Of a stretch of DNA of 64,000 nucleotides, positions 31,814-39,691 are shown piece after piece. The stretch covers positions 2,852,001-2,916,000 of the forward strand of contig NZ_CP094997.1 of the NCBI RefSeq assembly GCF_022869785.1, written 5' to 3'. Each line of letters begins with the position of its first letter. Positions within the stretch are counted from its first letter, which is position 1. The stretch is from Dyadobacter chenwenxiniae. Its GTDB lineage: Bacteria; Bacteroidota; Bacteroidia; Cytophagales; Spirosomataceae. The translations under genes were made by a program, and so were the position numbers. Below the pieces are notes generated by a model that searched no databases, was not told the origin of the DNA, and was given only the letters and a program-made list of their open reading frames with translations.

Positions 31814-33304
31814 TCATTTGTAAGAAGCCTCACTCCATCTCAATTCATTTTTCAACTGTCTGAGAGATGTGTTTTTATCAATTACAACCAGCTCAACATC
31901 AGTCATATCAGCGAACATTTCGATATGATCTGTGGTCAAGTTCTGACTGTAAACCGTATGGTGTGCGCCGCCGGCATAGATCCATGCAGCACATCCTGTT
32001 GCCATATCAGGCGCAGGTTTCCATAACACCCTTGCAACAGGCAGTTTCGGAAGCGCCTCGGTTGCCTCCACAGCCTCGACCTCGTTCACTAAAATCCGGA
32101 AGCGGTTTCCCATATCAACCAGGGAAACGTTGATGGCCGGACCAGCTTCTGCATTGAATACCAGCCGAACCGGATCTTCCTTGCCCCCGATGCCCAGTGG
32201 ATGAATTTCACAGGAAGGCCTGCCCGCAGCAATGCTCGGACAGATTTCCAGCATATGTGATCCCAAAACCAGGTTATTAGCCGGATCGAAATGGTAAGTG
32301 TAATCTTCCATAAACGAATTTCCGCCAGCCAGCCCGCTGCCCATCACTTTAAGCGCCCGCACCATGGCTGACGTTTTCCAGTCGCCTTCACCGGCATATC
32401 CGTAGCCCGCCGCCATCATGCGCTGCGAACCGATGCCCGGAAGCTGCTTCATGCCGTACAAATCTTCAAATGTGTTGGTATACCCCTTAAAATCTCCATC
32501 TTCCAGGAAATACTTCAACCCCAACTCAATCCGCGCAGCATCCCAAAGCGCGCTGTGCCTCCCCTCGCCTTTCCTGATGCCACTCGCCAGCTCATACAGC
32601 GATTCATATTCATCGATCAAAAGCCCGACTTCTTCATCCGAAACCTGATTAATCACCGCAACCAGGTCGCCGACAGCATAGGTGTTCACCGAAAAGCCGA
32701 ATGTCATTTCCGCCGCGACTTTATCGCCGTCTGTGACTGCGACTTGCCGCATATTATCGCCAAATCGTACGAACCTGGCACCTTTCATATCGTGACGCGC
32801 AGCCGCAACGCGTGTCCATTGTGCAAGATCTTCAATAACGTGGGCTTGTTGCCAATGCCCCACGATCACTTTCCGGTTCAGGCGCATACGGGTCATCATG
32901 AAACCAAATTCCCTGTCGCCGTGAGCGGACTGATTGAGGTTCATGAAATCCATATCAATGTTCTCCCATGGAATATCCCGATTGAATTGCGTGTGCAAAT
33001 GCAACAGCGGCTTTTGCATGATCTGCAAACCGCGGATCCACATTTTTGCCGGCGAAAAAGTATGCATCCAAGCCACAATGCCAATGCAGTTTTTGGCAAC
33101 GTTCGCATCCTGCATGATATTGAAAATCTCTTCGGAGGACTTCACAATAGGCTTAAAAACCGTCCTGACCGGAATCACGGCAGATTCGTCGAAATGTTTG
33201 CTGATGATCTGCGCATGTTCCGCAACCTGGCGAAGCGTGTCTGCTCCGTACAAATCCTGACTGCCCGTAATGAACCAAATTTCAAATTGTTTTAAATCAA
33301 CCAT
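31814..33304 (-). CDS. araA: L-arabinose isomerase
   Basis: Isomerises L-arabinose to L-ribulose in the cytoplasm. The 496-residue protein shows the family landmarks: FWFITGSQDLYG-like start (EIWFITGSQDLYG), WMHTFSPAKMWI, LHLHTQFNRDIPW, GHWQQAHV, EGDWKTSAMVR and SFMEDYTYHF, including the metal-binding Glu and His residues. The start at 33304 (MVDLKQFE) fits the family; a longer frame to 33361 reaches into araB and is rejected. It is the second gene of the araBAD operon, 19 bases after araB. Confidence 0.96.
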   Translation of the reverse strand: MVDLKQFEIWFITGSQDLYGADTLRQVAEHAQIISKHFDESAVIPVRTVFKPIVKSSEEIFNIMQDANVAKNCIGIVAWMHTFSPAKMWIRGLQIMQKPLLHLHTQFNRDIPWENIDMDFMNLNQSAHGDREFGFMMTRMRLNRKVIVGHWQQAHVIEDLAQWTRVAAARHDMKGARFVRFGDNMRQVAVTDGDKVAAEMTFGFSVNTYAVGDLVAVINQVSDEEVGLLIDEYESLYELASGIRKGEGRHSALWDAARIELGLKYFLEDGDFKGYTNTFEDLYGMKQLPGIGSQRMMAAGYGYAGEGDWKTSAMVRALKVMGSGLAGGNSFMEDYTYHFDPANNLVLGSHMLEICPSIAAGRPSCEIHPLGIGGKEDPVRLVFNAEAGPAINVSLVDMGNRFRILVNEVEAVEATEALPKLPVARVLWKPAPDMATGCAAWIYAGGAHHTVYSQNLTTDHIEMFADMTDVELVVIDKNTSLRQLKNELRWSEASYK

Positions 33305-33323
33305 TAGGATTGTGAAAGGGTGG

Positions 33324-35012
33324 CTATGATAAAGAAGTTGACAATGTATTTTCCGGGGCAAGCTGCACTTTATGTAAGAAGTCGTTCTCTATAAATGCCC
33401 CGGACTGTGCATATTTTTGATATAATGTTTTATAAACAGCTGCTTGCGCCGGCCTAGGCGTGTAAACCGCGTCAAAACCTGAACTCATAGCTTCCTGTGC
33501 TTCCGGTAAGGTTTTGTAAATTCCCGACGCGACAGCCGCAAACATAGCTGCTCCCAGCGCACATGCCTGTTCCGAAGCAGCCACTTTGATGGGCATATTG
33601 AGCACATCTGCCAATGTTTGCATGACGAATGCAGATTTTTTAGCCACGCCGCCAATCGCGATCACTTCATGGATCGGAACGCCTTCTTTCCGAAACCGCT
33701 CCACAATGCTCTTGGAACCATAAGCCGTCGCTTCCACCAGGGCCTTGAAGATCCGGACGTGGTCGCTGGCTAGGTTCAAGCCTAGTATAGCTCCTTTTAA
33801 TGTATGCTTCGCATCCGGCGTTCTGCGGCCATTCAGCCAGTCTATGGCGATGATATCATTTTCAGTAACAGGCAATTTAGCCGCCTGTTCGGACAGATGC
33901 GGAATGAGATTTTTTGACAATTCTCGTGCAGACGCCTCTCCCAGTAATGCGCGTACAGGCTCAATAATAAGCTTGGCAAACCAAGCATAAATATCGCCAA
34001 AGGCGGATTGGCCCGCTTCCATACCCAGCATTCCGGGGATAATGGAGCCGTCCACCTGCCCGCAAATTCCTTTTATAAGCAAATGCCCGACTTCCTCATT
34101 CGGCGCGACAAGCATATCACAAGTTGATGTCCCGATCACTTTGCAAAGAGAATAAGGCTCGATTAATGCTCCTACGGCACCCATATGCGCGTCAAAAGCC
34201 CCTACACCAATGACCGTATCGCCTGGAATGCCCAACTTCTCAGCCCATTTGCGGGAAATAGTGCCCATGGCTTCGTCCGAAGTTTCAGTTTTGGAGAAAA
34301 GTCTATCCCTGAGGCCGTCCAGAAGTGGATCGAGTTTCGTCAGGAAATCATTAGGGGGCAAACCGTCAAAATCGCTGTGCCATAGAGCTTTATGACCAGC
34401 GGCACATCTTGACCTTTTTAATGTGAGCGGATTTGTGTTTCCCGTCAGCTCAGCAGAAATCCAGTCGCAATGTTCAACCCAGGAGAATGCTTTATCGCGA
34501 ACCTGTTCGTCAACCCTCAGTGTCCGCAGGATTTTGGCCCAAAACCATTCTGAGGAATAAATTCCGCCTACATACTTGGTATAATCCGTTTCTAAACCGT
34601 GTGCTAAGGTGTTAATTTCCTCTGCCTCAGCGTTCGCCGTATGGTCTTTCCAGAGAATAAACATGCCATTTGGATTTTCAGCAAATTCGGGCAAAAGTGA
34701 TAAGGGCGTCCCGTTCCGGTCCACAGCAACGGGCGTGGAACCAGTCGTGTCTACCGAAATTCCGCGAACATTTTGCCGCACACCTTCCGGCGATTTTTCC
34801 AATGCTTCCAGCACTGCACCTTCCAGCCCTTCCAGGTAGTCCAGCGGATGTTGCCTAAACTGCGACGAAGCCGCATCACAATACCTCCCCTCCTTCCACC
34901 GGCTATATTCCCGAACCGCAGTCCCCGCCTGGTCACCCGTCCGGGCGTTCACCACCAGTGCCCTCACCGAGTCAGTGCCAAAATCAATTCCAATCACGTA
35001 GCTTTCTTTCAT
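33324..35012 (-). CDS. araB: Ribulokinase
   Basis: FGGY-family sugar kinase of 562 residues that phosphorylates L-ribulose to L-ribulose 5-phosphate. The ATP-binding start is GIDFGTDSVRALVV (residues 8-21), followed by GISVDTTGSTPV, ARHKALWH-like AAGHKALWHSDF and the C-terminal FGGY region EVIAIGGVAKKSAFVMQ. It is the first gene of araBAD. Its promoter (35040-35047) lies inside an inverted repeat that is probably the AraR operator. Confidence 0.96.
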   Translation of the reverse strand: MKESYVIGIDFGTDSVRALVVNARTGDQAGTAVREYSRWKEGRYCDAASSQFRQHPLDYLEGLEGAVLEALEKSPEGVRQNVRGISVDTTGSTPVAVDRNGTPLSLLPEFAENPNGMFILWKDHTANAEAEEINTLAHGLETDYTKYVGGIYSSEWFWAKILRTLRVDEQVRDKAFSWVEHCDWISAELTGNTNPLTLKRSRCAAGHKALWHSDFDGLPPNDFLTKLDPLLDGLRDRLFSKTETSDEAMGTISRKWAEKLGIPGDTVIGVGAFDAHMGAVGALIEPYSLCKVIGTSTCDMLVAPNEEVGHLLIKGICGQVDGSIIPGMLGMEAGQSAFGDIYAWFAKLIIEPVRALLGEASARELSKNLIPHLSEQAAKLPVTENDIIAIDWLNGRRTPDAKHTLKGAILGLNLASDHVRIFKALVEATAYGSKSIVERFRKEGVPIHEVIAIGGVAKKSAFVMQTLADVLNMPIKVAASEQACALGAAMFAAVASGIYKTLPEAQEAMSSGFDAVYTPRPAQAAVYKTLYQKYAQSGAFIENDFLHKVQLAPENTLSTSLS

Positions 35013-35036
35013 GGTCGTTTTATTTCACTTATCACG

Positions 35037-35060
35037 AAACAAATATAAATAAATTTGTTT
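35037..35060. promoter_or_regulatory. Candidate AraR operator overlapping the araB promoter
   Basis: A perfect inverted repeat, AAACAAAT (35037-35044) and ATTTGTTT (35053-35060), separated by 8 bases. The minus-strand -7 box TATATTTG (35040-35047) for araB lies inside it, so a protein bound here would block transcription. A second smaller repeat, GTGT/ACAC (35064-35067 and 35075-35078), sits just upstream. Assignment to AraR is inferred from position. Confidence 0.5.
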
Positions 35061-35163
35061 ATGGTGTTATTTTGACACAATTAATATTATATAATTATGC
35101 GGACGTTTGCTATAAGTTCAAATGCTGCTTTTGTTTCAAAGACTAAAACTAACTCTCTGCACC

Positions 35164-35868
35164 CTACGACTGTTTCATACTATCTGGCATAAAATTCCAA
35201 AAAGAATGGAATTTTTCCTTGTATCTCACCTCATCCAGCTTGTACAATGTTGCCTTTTTTGTCGTGCTGTTACTATTCTTGCTGCCCGTGTCGATGAGCA
35301 GGCCCGTTGACAACAGCTTTCTGCTGAAATTGCGCCTGTCGAGCGGAATGTTATAAATTGCCTCGTAAAGCTTTTGTAGTTGAGGAATGGTAAAAAGCTC
35401 CGGTAACAGCTCGAAACCAATGGGATGCAGGGCAGCCTTATATTTTAAATGTTCAATGGCCTTGCAAACCATATCTTCGTGGTCAAAAATCAGCGAGGGA
35501 CGGTTTTCCAGCGTGATCCAGGAAGCATTGTGGCTCTTCACAGCATCCGAGTCGTGGTCCTCAATCTGGATAAGGGCAAAAAACACAACCGAAACGGTCC
35601 TCTCTGCCGGGTCGCGGTTGATCTTGCCATACGTTTCGAGCTGCTCGACGTAGATGTTTTTCAGCCCGGTGAGGTTATACAAAATCCGTGCTGCGCCGTC
35701 CGACAGATCCTCATCTGCATTGAGGAAACCACCCATTAATGACCATTTCCCCTTTTCAGGCTCAAAATTCCTTTTGATCAGCAAAAGTTTGATATCCTTC
35801 CCGTCAAAGCCAAAAATAATACAGTCGATTGCCAGCAGAATGCGCGAAGCCTGCGGATAATTATTCAT
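35164..35868 (-). CDS. araR: NUDIX-type arabinose repressor (AraR, NrtR family)
   Basis: A 234-residue regulator made of an N-terminal NUDIX domain and a C-terminal winged helix. The NUDIX part (about 8-145) has LLLIKRNFEPEKGKWSLMGGFL, but the NUDIX box is degenerate: the REUXEE catalytic residues are replaced (ARILYNLTG). It therefore binds a ligand and does not hydrolyse it. The winged helix (about 160-230) contains LPELFTIPQLQKLYEAIYN and DRRNFSRKLLSTGLL, the NrtR-type DNA-binding unit. In Bacteroidota, AraR of this family controls arabinose use and responds to L-arabinose. It lies just upstream of araBAD on the same strand but 150 bases away, on the other side of the operator. Confidence 0.88.
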   Translation of the reverse strand: MNNYPQASRILLAIDCIIFGFDGKDIKLLLIKRNFEPEKGKWSLMGGFLNADEDLSDGAARILYNLTGLKNIYVEQLETYGKINRDPAERTVSVVFFALIQIEDHDSDAVKSHNASWITLENRPSLIFDHEDMVCKAIEHLKYKAALHPIGFELLPELFTIPQLQKLYEAIYNIPLDRRNFSRKLLSTGLLIDTGSKNSNSTTKKATLYKLDEVRYKEKFHSFWNFMPDSMKQS

Positions 35869-36025
35869 TCATTCAATGATGTAGAGATTGTAATAAGCGG
35901 CAATTTAAAGAGCCGTCAGTTACAAAAATCGATCTGCCGTCTGACTTATTTTAAATTATCGTTAACAAAGTAAAAAAAAGAACGAGATTACTTAATCCGT
36001 TAAAAGATTCAAGAGAGAATTATTG

Positions 36026-36242
36026 TCCCAATTTTGCGGGCCATTCCACTCCGGGAAGCCGGACTTTAAAATCTCGGGTCATACCCCACCGTTACGCCAC
36101 GCACGAACCGGATGCAACGCACAATTACCCGATCGACATTGGAGGCGGGCCACTGGAAGGCAAGCGGACATTAATCAAGCTGCACGCAACCAAAAAGCAG
36201 CTCGACCTGAAAATGATCCGTGATGATGGCGAATTGGTTTGA
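36026..36242 (+). pseudogene. Metallophosphoesterase C-terminal remnant with a frameshift
   Basis: About 70 codons resembling the C-terminal end of a purple-acid-phosphatase/calcineurin-like enzyme. In one frame the sequence reads KPDFKISGHT; after one extra C in a run of four C near 36086 it continues in the next frame as HRYATHEPDATHNYPIDIGGGP and ends with LKMIRDDGELV before a stop at 36240-36242. Removing that base restores the metal-binding GHTH motif (SGHTHRY). Nothing upstream encodes the rest of the enzyme, so this is a 5'-truncated, decayed copy. It lies in the spacer between araR and the exported endonuclease gene. Confidence 0.65.
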
Positions 36243-36308
36243 AAACTTCTCCTGTCAAAAAAGGGCAAATGATCATACATCCGAAATATCAATAACCGGC
36301 AAGCCGCT

Positions 36309-36316
36309 TAACTTTG
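36309..36316 (+). promoter_or_regulatory. Candidate -7 box of the exported phosphatase gene
   Basis: TAACTTTG matches TAnnTTTG, 27 bases before the ATG at 36344. Confidence 0.5.
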
Positions 36317-36343
36317 CCTAATATTTACAATTAATAAGCTTAA

Positions 36344-37183
36344 ATGAAAAAAATCGCCCTAGCCCTTTCCTTTTTGTTTGCATTGTCGCAAAGCACATTT
36401 GCACAAAAAAACACAATCAATGTTGCTTCCTATAATGTGCGTTACAACACCGCGAATGATGGTGTAAATGCGTGGCCAAACCGCAAAGAGAATGTAAAAG
36501 GCCTGATCCGCTTTCACGAATTTGACATCTTCGGTGTGCAAGAAGCACTGATAGGTCAATTGAAAGACGTGGCTGAACTGACAGAATTTACATTTTATGG
36601 AAAAGGCCGCGACGATGGAAAGGAAGGTGGCGAGCATTCGGCTATTTTCTATAAAAAAGACCGCTTCAAAGCATTGCAATCGGGCGATTTCTGGATGAGC
36701 GAAACGCCGGACAAACCAGGCAAAGGCTGGGACGCAACCTGCTGCAACAGAATCGCTTCCTGGGTAAAGTTTCAGGATTTGTTAAGCAAAAAGGAGTTCT
36801 ATTTTTTCAATGTTCACTTTGATCACCAGGGCGTTGAGGCGCGCAGGCAATCGGGACATTTGATGGTCAAGAAAATCAGCGAGATCGCTGGTAAATCAAC
36901 CGTGATCTTAACCGGAGACTTCAATTCCACACCGGACACGGAGCAGATCAAGACGATCCAAGGTTTGCTGAACGACTCCCATGAGGTAACAAAACAGCCT
37001 CCATATGGCCCGGAAGGAACATTCAACAGCTTCAAATTCGACGCGCCGATGGACAAGCGCATCGATTATATTTTTGTCAGCAAGAATATTGATGTTTTGA
37101 AATACGGCGTTTTAACGGATGCCAGAGAACAACGTTATCCGTCTGATCACCAGCCTGTTTTAATCAAGGTTGAAATAAAATAA
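36344..37183 (+). CDS. Exported endonuclease/exonuclease/phosphatase-family protein
   Basis: A 279-residue secreted hydrolase of the EEP (DNase I-like) fold, with a Sec signal (MKKIALALSFLFALSQSTFAQ). Motifs run in order: VASYNVRYNT (Asn metal site), FGVQEAL (Glu metal site), FYKKDRF, FNVHFDHQGVEARRQS (catalytic His), LTGDFNSTPD, RIDYIFVS and SDHQPVLIKV (Asp-His pair). All catalytic residues are present. The Bacteroidota exported members act as phosphodiesterases or sphingomyelinase-like enzymes on nucleic acids, phospholipids or sugar phosphates; the substrate is not decided here. It is followed by a long inverted repeat. Confidence 0.92.
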   Translation: MKKIALALSFLFALSQSTFAQKNTINVASYNVRYNTANDGVNAWPNRKENVKGLIRFHEFDIFGVQEALIGQLKDVAELTEFTFYGKGRDDGKEGGEHSAIFYKKDRFKALQSGDFWMSETPDKPGKGWDATCCNRIASWVKFQDLLSKKEFYFFNVHFDHQGVEARRQSGHLMVKKISEIAGKSTVILTGDFNSTPDTEQIKTIQGLLNDSHEVTKQPPYGPEGTFNSFKFDAPMDKRIDYIFVSKNIDVLKYGVLTDAREQRYPSDHQPVLIKVEIK

Positions 37184-37190
37184 GGAGTGC

Positions 37191-37265
37191 CTTTCAGCGG
37201 TCGGCTTCTGGCAAATAATTTTGATTTTTTCACTAATTTACCTGCCAGAAGCCGACCGCCGAAAG
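37191..37265. repeat. Long inverted repeat (23-bp arms), REP-like
   Basis: Arms at 37191-37213 and 37243-37265 pair at 22 of 23 positions around a 29-base AT-rich centre. It shares GCCGACCGCCGAAAG with the repeat at 61603-61680, so it is a dispersed element and not only a terminator. It lies between the exported EEP gene and the next gene and rules out the longer start of that gene at 37187. Confidence 0.8.
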
Positions 37266-37312
37266 ACAAAAGCGGACTGTTCGAGCGCCATTACCGCCTA
37301 ATGTTCCTAAAA

Positions 37313-37981
37313 ATGACCAAATTGCTGCTCCGACTTGTTGCACTTTCTTTCCTCTTCCCCCCTGCTTTTGGTCAGCTTATCAAGATAAAAATCGTCAACC
37401 CCGATGGACTGAAAGGCCGGAAAGCGATCTTGCTAACCCGTGAAAAGGGTTTTGCAGCAACCGTACATTCAATTAAACTAGGCCAGGACAGCATTAACTT
37501 GCAAATGGAAAAGGATCTTGTTCCGAATTTGTACCAAATGCAGGTTTCGCAATTGAAAGGCTCCCTTTATTTTTTTCTGGAAAACGGCGTCAAGATCCAG
37601 CTTGATACGACGGATCTTTCCAAATCAGTCGCAAGCAATTCAAAAAGCAACGAAGAATGGCAGGTGTTTTGGAACAACATTCAAAAACCTTCCGACGACC
37701 GCTTGCTCATCTACACCGCCGGCGAAGGACGCGCCAGAAACAAAGCCCAGGCCGACAGCATTGATTATTGGCGTGGTCGGCAAGCCATCGAACGCCTGGA
37801 CCTCCAAATCAAAACCAGCACATTCATCCAAAACAACCTAAGCTCATTCGTAAGCCTTTATCTCCTGAAAGTCAACTGGTATGCCTTCAAAAACCTGGGC
37901 ATTTTCGAAAAACTCGACCCATCATTAGCAAGGCACCGGACTTATAAGTTTTTGAAAGAGAAAAGGCGGGGGAATAGTTGA
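37313..37981 (+). CDS. Hypothetical exported protein (DUF4369-like)
   Basis: A 222-residue exported protein with a Sec signal (MTKLLLRLVALSFLFPPAFGQ). The mature N-terminal part has the pattern of a DUF4369 beta-sandwich as found ahead of thioredoxin-like proteins in Bacteroidota (IKIVNPDGLKGRKAILLTREKG, YFFLENGVKIQLDTTDLS). The second part is a helical region with a conserved-looking ADSIDYWRGRQAIERLDLQIKTSTFIQNN. It ends without a thioredoxin domain, so it may be a truncated member. Start chosen at the signal peptide ATG; 37301 is equally possible. Confidence 0.65.
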   Translation: MTKLLLRLVALSFLFPPAFGQLIKIKIVNPDGLKGRKAILLTREKGFAATVHSIKLGQDSINLQMEKDLVPNLYQMQVSQLKGSLYFFLENGVKIQLDTTDLSKSVASNSKSNEEWQVFWNNIQKPSDDRLLIYTAGEGRARNKAQADSIDYWRGRQAIERLDLQIKTSTFIQNNLSSFVSLYLLKVNWYAFKNLGIFEKLDPSLARHRTYKFLKEKRRGNS

Positions 37982-37998
37982 ATGGGTCGTACGGAAGT

Positions 37999-38709
37999 TC
38001 ATGCCAAGCTTCGGACTAAATCAATGGTCCACTCAACTTGATCAAGGTCTGAAATGAATTTAACCAAGTCAGGATCAATCCAATTTAATACACTGACAAT
38101 CGCTAAATGAACGTTTAGTGCGTTGTTAAAGTCAATTTTAAATCCTTCAAAACAGATCGGCTCGTTATGATTAATTCGATTTCTGAACCTTCGGATAACA
38201 TCAAGCGTATCTTTCACGTCCTTACGGCCATAGCCTGCGGGTAAAACTTGAAATATTTGAATAGGTGTTCCTTGAAGTAATTTATAATGATTTACCTCGA
38301 ATAAATCTGTCCAAAAGCCAAACGGCAGCTCTGCAATGATCTTTCCAGTTGTAACACTGGTTCCCGACTTTATTATCCGTTTTTCAGCACTAGTAACCTC
38401 CCTAATTAGAAAGTCATTCGTTTTTCGCAGACCTGTCTTCTTGTAAAGAAAAGTTAAAATCGGGTCAGACATAAATCCTTTTCGCTGATTAGTTATCCAA
38501 CTAGTGTCGAGAAAATGCTCGGAGATAACATCATTAAGTCGGTTGCGTAGCACAACCTCCAATATTCCCAGAAGTGGATGGAAGGCCTGAGAGACTTTCA
38601 AATTGCCTTTGTAAAGGCTTTGAGGGGATATGGGTGAACCTTGACTCGCTTGTAAAAATCTGCTTACTCTCGGCTCTGAAAAATATAGTGTGAAATTATC
38701 AAAATGCAT
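37999..38709 (-). CDS. Abi-family (abortive infection) protein with HEPN-type motif
   Basis: A 236-residue protein of the Abi_2 (AbiD/AbiF) type linked to phage abortive infection. N-terminal FTLYFSEPRVSRFLQA and FHPLLGILEVVLRNRLNDVI are typical. Residues 176-181 (RNRINH) form the R-x4-H motif of HEPN ribonucleases and lie in the expected C-terminal helix. Toxic RNA cleavage on infection is the usual role of the family, but there is no visible antitoxin beside it. The gene is more AT-rich than its neighbours and stands alone between two unrelated genes, suggesting it was acquired. It has its own -7 box. Confidence 0.83.
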   Translation of the reverse strand: MHFDNFTLYFSEPRVSRFLQASQGSPISPQSLYKGNLKVSQAFHPLLGILEVVLRNRLNDVISEHFLDTSWITNQRKGFMSDPILTFLYKKTGLRKTNDFLIREVTSAEKRIIKSGTSVTTGKIIAELPFGFWTDLFEVNHYKLLQGTPIQIFQVLPAGYGRKDVKDTLDVIRRFRNRINHNEPICFEGFKIDFNNALNVHLAIVSVLNWIDPDLVKFISDLDQVEWTIDLVRSLA

Positions 38710-38728
38710 TTGCGCTTTTTTTGTTCGC

Positions 38729-38736
38729 CAAATATA
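38729..38736 (-). promoter_or_regulatory. Candidate -7 box of the Abi gene
   Basis: TATATTTG on the minus strand, the same octamer as at araB and the MerR gene, 20 bases before the ATG at 38709. Confidence 0.55.
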
Positions 38737-38802
38737 AATATTTTTGTGTGCGATGCTTGGAAAAGCCTCTTATCCTCGGATAACGTAACCAAGTTATAGA
38801 CC

Positions 38803-38830
38803 AATGACCTGCCATTTATGACAGGTCATT
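38803..38830. terminator. Terminator-like hairpin between mtgA and the Abi gene
   Basis: Nine-base arms (38803-38811 and 38822-38830) with an inner CAT/ATG extension. A weak T-rich tract follows on the plus strand; none follows on the minus strand, where mtgA ends at 38871. It may be a 3'-end stabiliser. Confidence 0.4.
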
Positions 38831-38870
38831 TTATTTGTTCCAGATCGTAGATTTTACGGATGCACTCGCC

Positions 38871-39557
38871 TCACAAATCCGCAATGTACTTCTGCCCACC
38901 CAGATACCGCATTTGCCTTACAATCTGGCCTGTCCGCTTTTGGACGTAGCCCGATGGATTTTTGATCGAGAACCGCACTGGGTTTGGGAGCACAGCGGCG
39001 ATGCGGGCGGCTTCGAAGCGGGAGAGCTTTTTGGCGGATTTATCGTAGTATCTTAATGAGGCTGCTTGAACCCCGAATGTCATTTTTCCCATTTCGGCTA
39101 CATTCAAATATACTTCCAGAATGCGCTCCTTGTCCCAGATCAATTCAATTAAAACGGTGAAATAAGCTTCTAAACCCTTTCTGATGAAGCTTCTGCCATG
39201 CCATAGGAAAACATTTTTGGCGACTTGCTGCGAGATTGTACTAGCCCCGCGCACCCGTTTCCGCTTTTCGGTCACAGCATTATAAATCTGATCAAAGTCA
39301 AATCCCCAGTGGTTGGGAAAATTCTGGTCCTCGGATGCAACAACGGCCAGCGCTACTTCCTTTGAAATGTTTTCGTAAGGCTCCCAGTCGTGATGGATTT
39401 CAGTATCCTCATCTGCCCTGAAAGCTTCCACTTTTCTTGACAGCATAAATGGCGTGACCCAAACAGGTAAGAACTTCAAAACCAGCACCCAAACGATTGA
39501 AACAACGAAAAAAACGATGAGCATTCTTAGCGCAATAAATTGCAAACGGCGGAGCAT
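38871..39557 (-). CDS. mtgA: Monofunctional peptidoglycan glycosyltransferase (GT51)
   Basis: Polymerises lipid II into glycan strands at the outer face of the cytoplasmic membrane. The 228-residue protein has one N-terminal membrane helix (residues 8-30) and a GT51 domain. Motifs are present: LAVVASEDQNFPNHWGFD (first catalytic Glu), GASTISQQVAKN, RKGLEAYFTVLIEL and ILEVYLNVAEMG (second catalytic Glu region). There is no transpeptidase domain. It is transcribed alone, divergent from the DUF2851 gene. Confidence 0.94.
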   Translation of the reverse strand: MLRRLQFIALRMLIVFFVVSIVWVLVLKFLPVWVTPFMLSRKVEAFRADEDTEIHHDWEPYENISKEVALAVVASEDQNFPNHWGFDFDQIYNAVTEKRKRVRGASTISQQVAKNVFLWHGRSFIRKGLEAYFTVLIELIWDKERILEVYLNVAEMGKMTFGVQAASLRYYDKSAKKLSRFEAARIAAVLPNPVRFSIKNPSGYVQKRTGQIVRQMRYLGGQKYIADL

Positions 39558-39691
39558 AAAACTTTTTTACTTCTAAAACCTGTGACCAAACCAAAAAATC
39601 AGCGTACAAAGAACAGAAACTAATCAGGTTAAGACAAAGAAAATAAAGACCATTCCCTTAAATATTTCGGCACACGCTAATTCCAAATGCT

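Noticed and set aside
32555..33295. 246-codon open frame on the plus strand
   Set aside because: It lies entirely antisense to araA, which has complete family motifs, and its translation is His/Cys/Phe-rich shadow sequence.
36023..36223. 66-codon open frame taken as a gene
   Set aside because: Its first part matches a phosphoesterase, but the match switches frame after one extra C, so it is a relic and not a gene.
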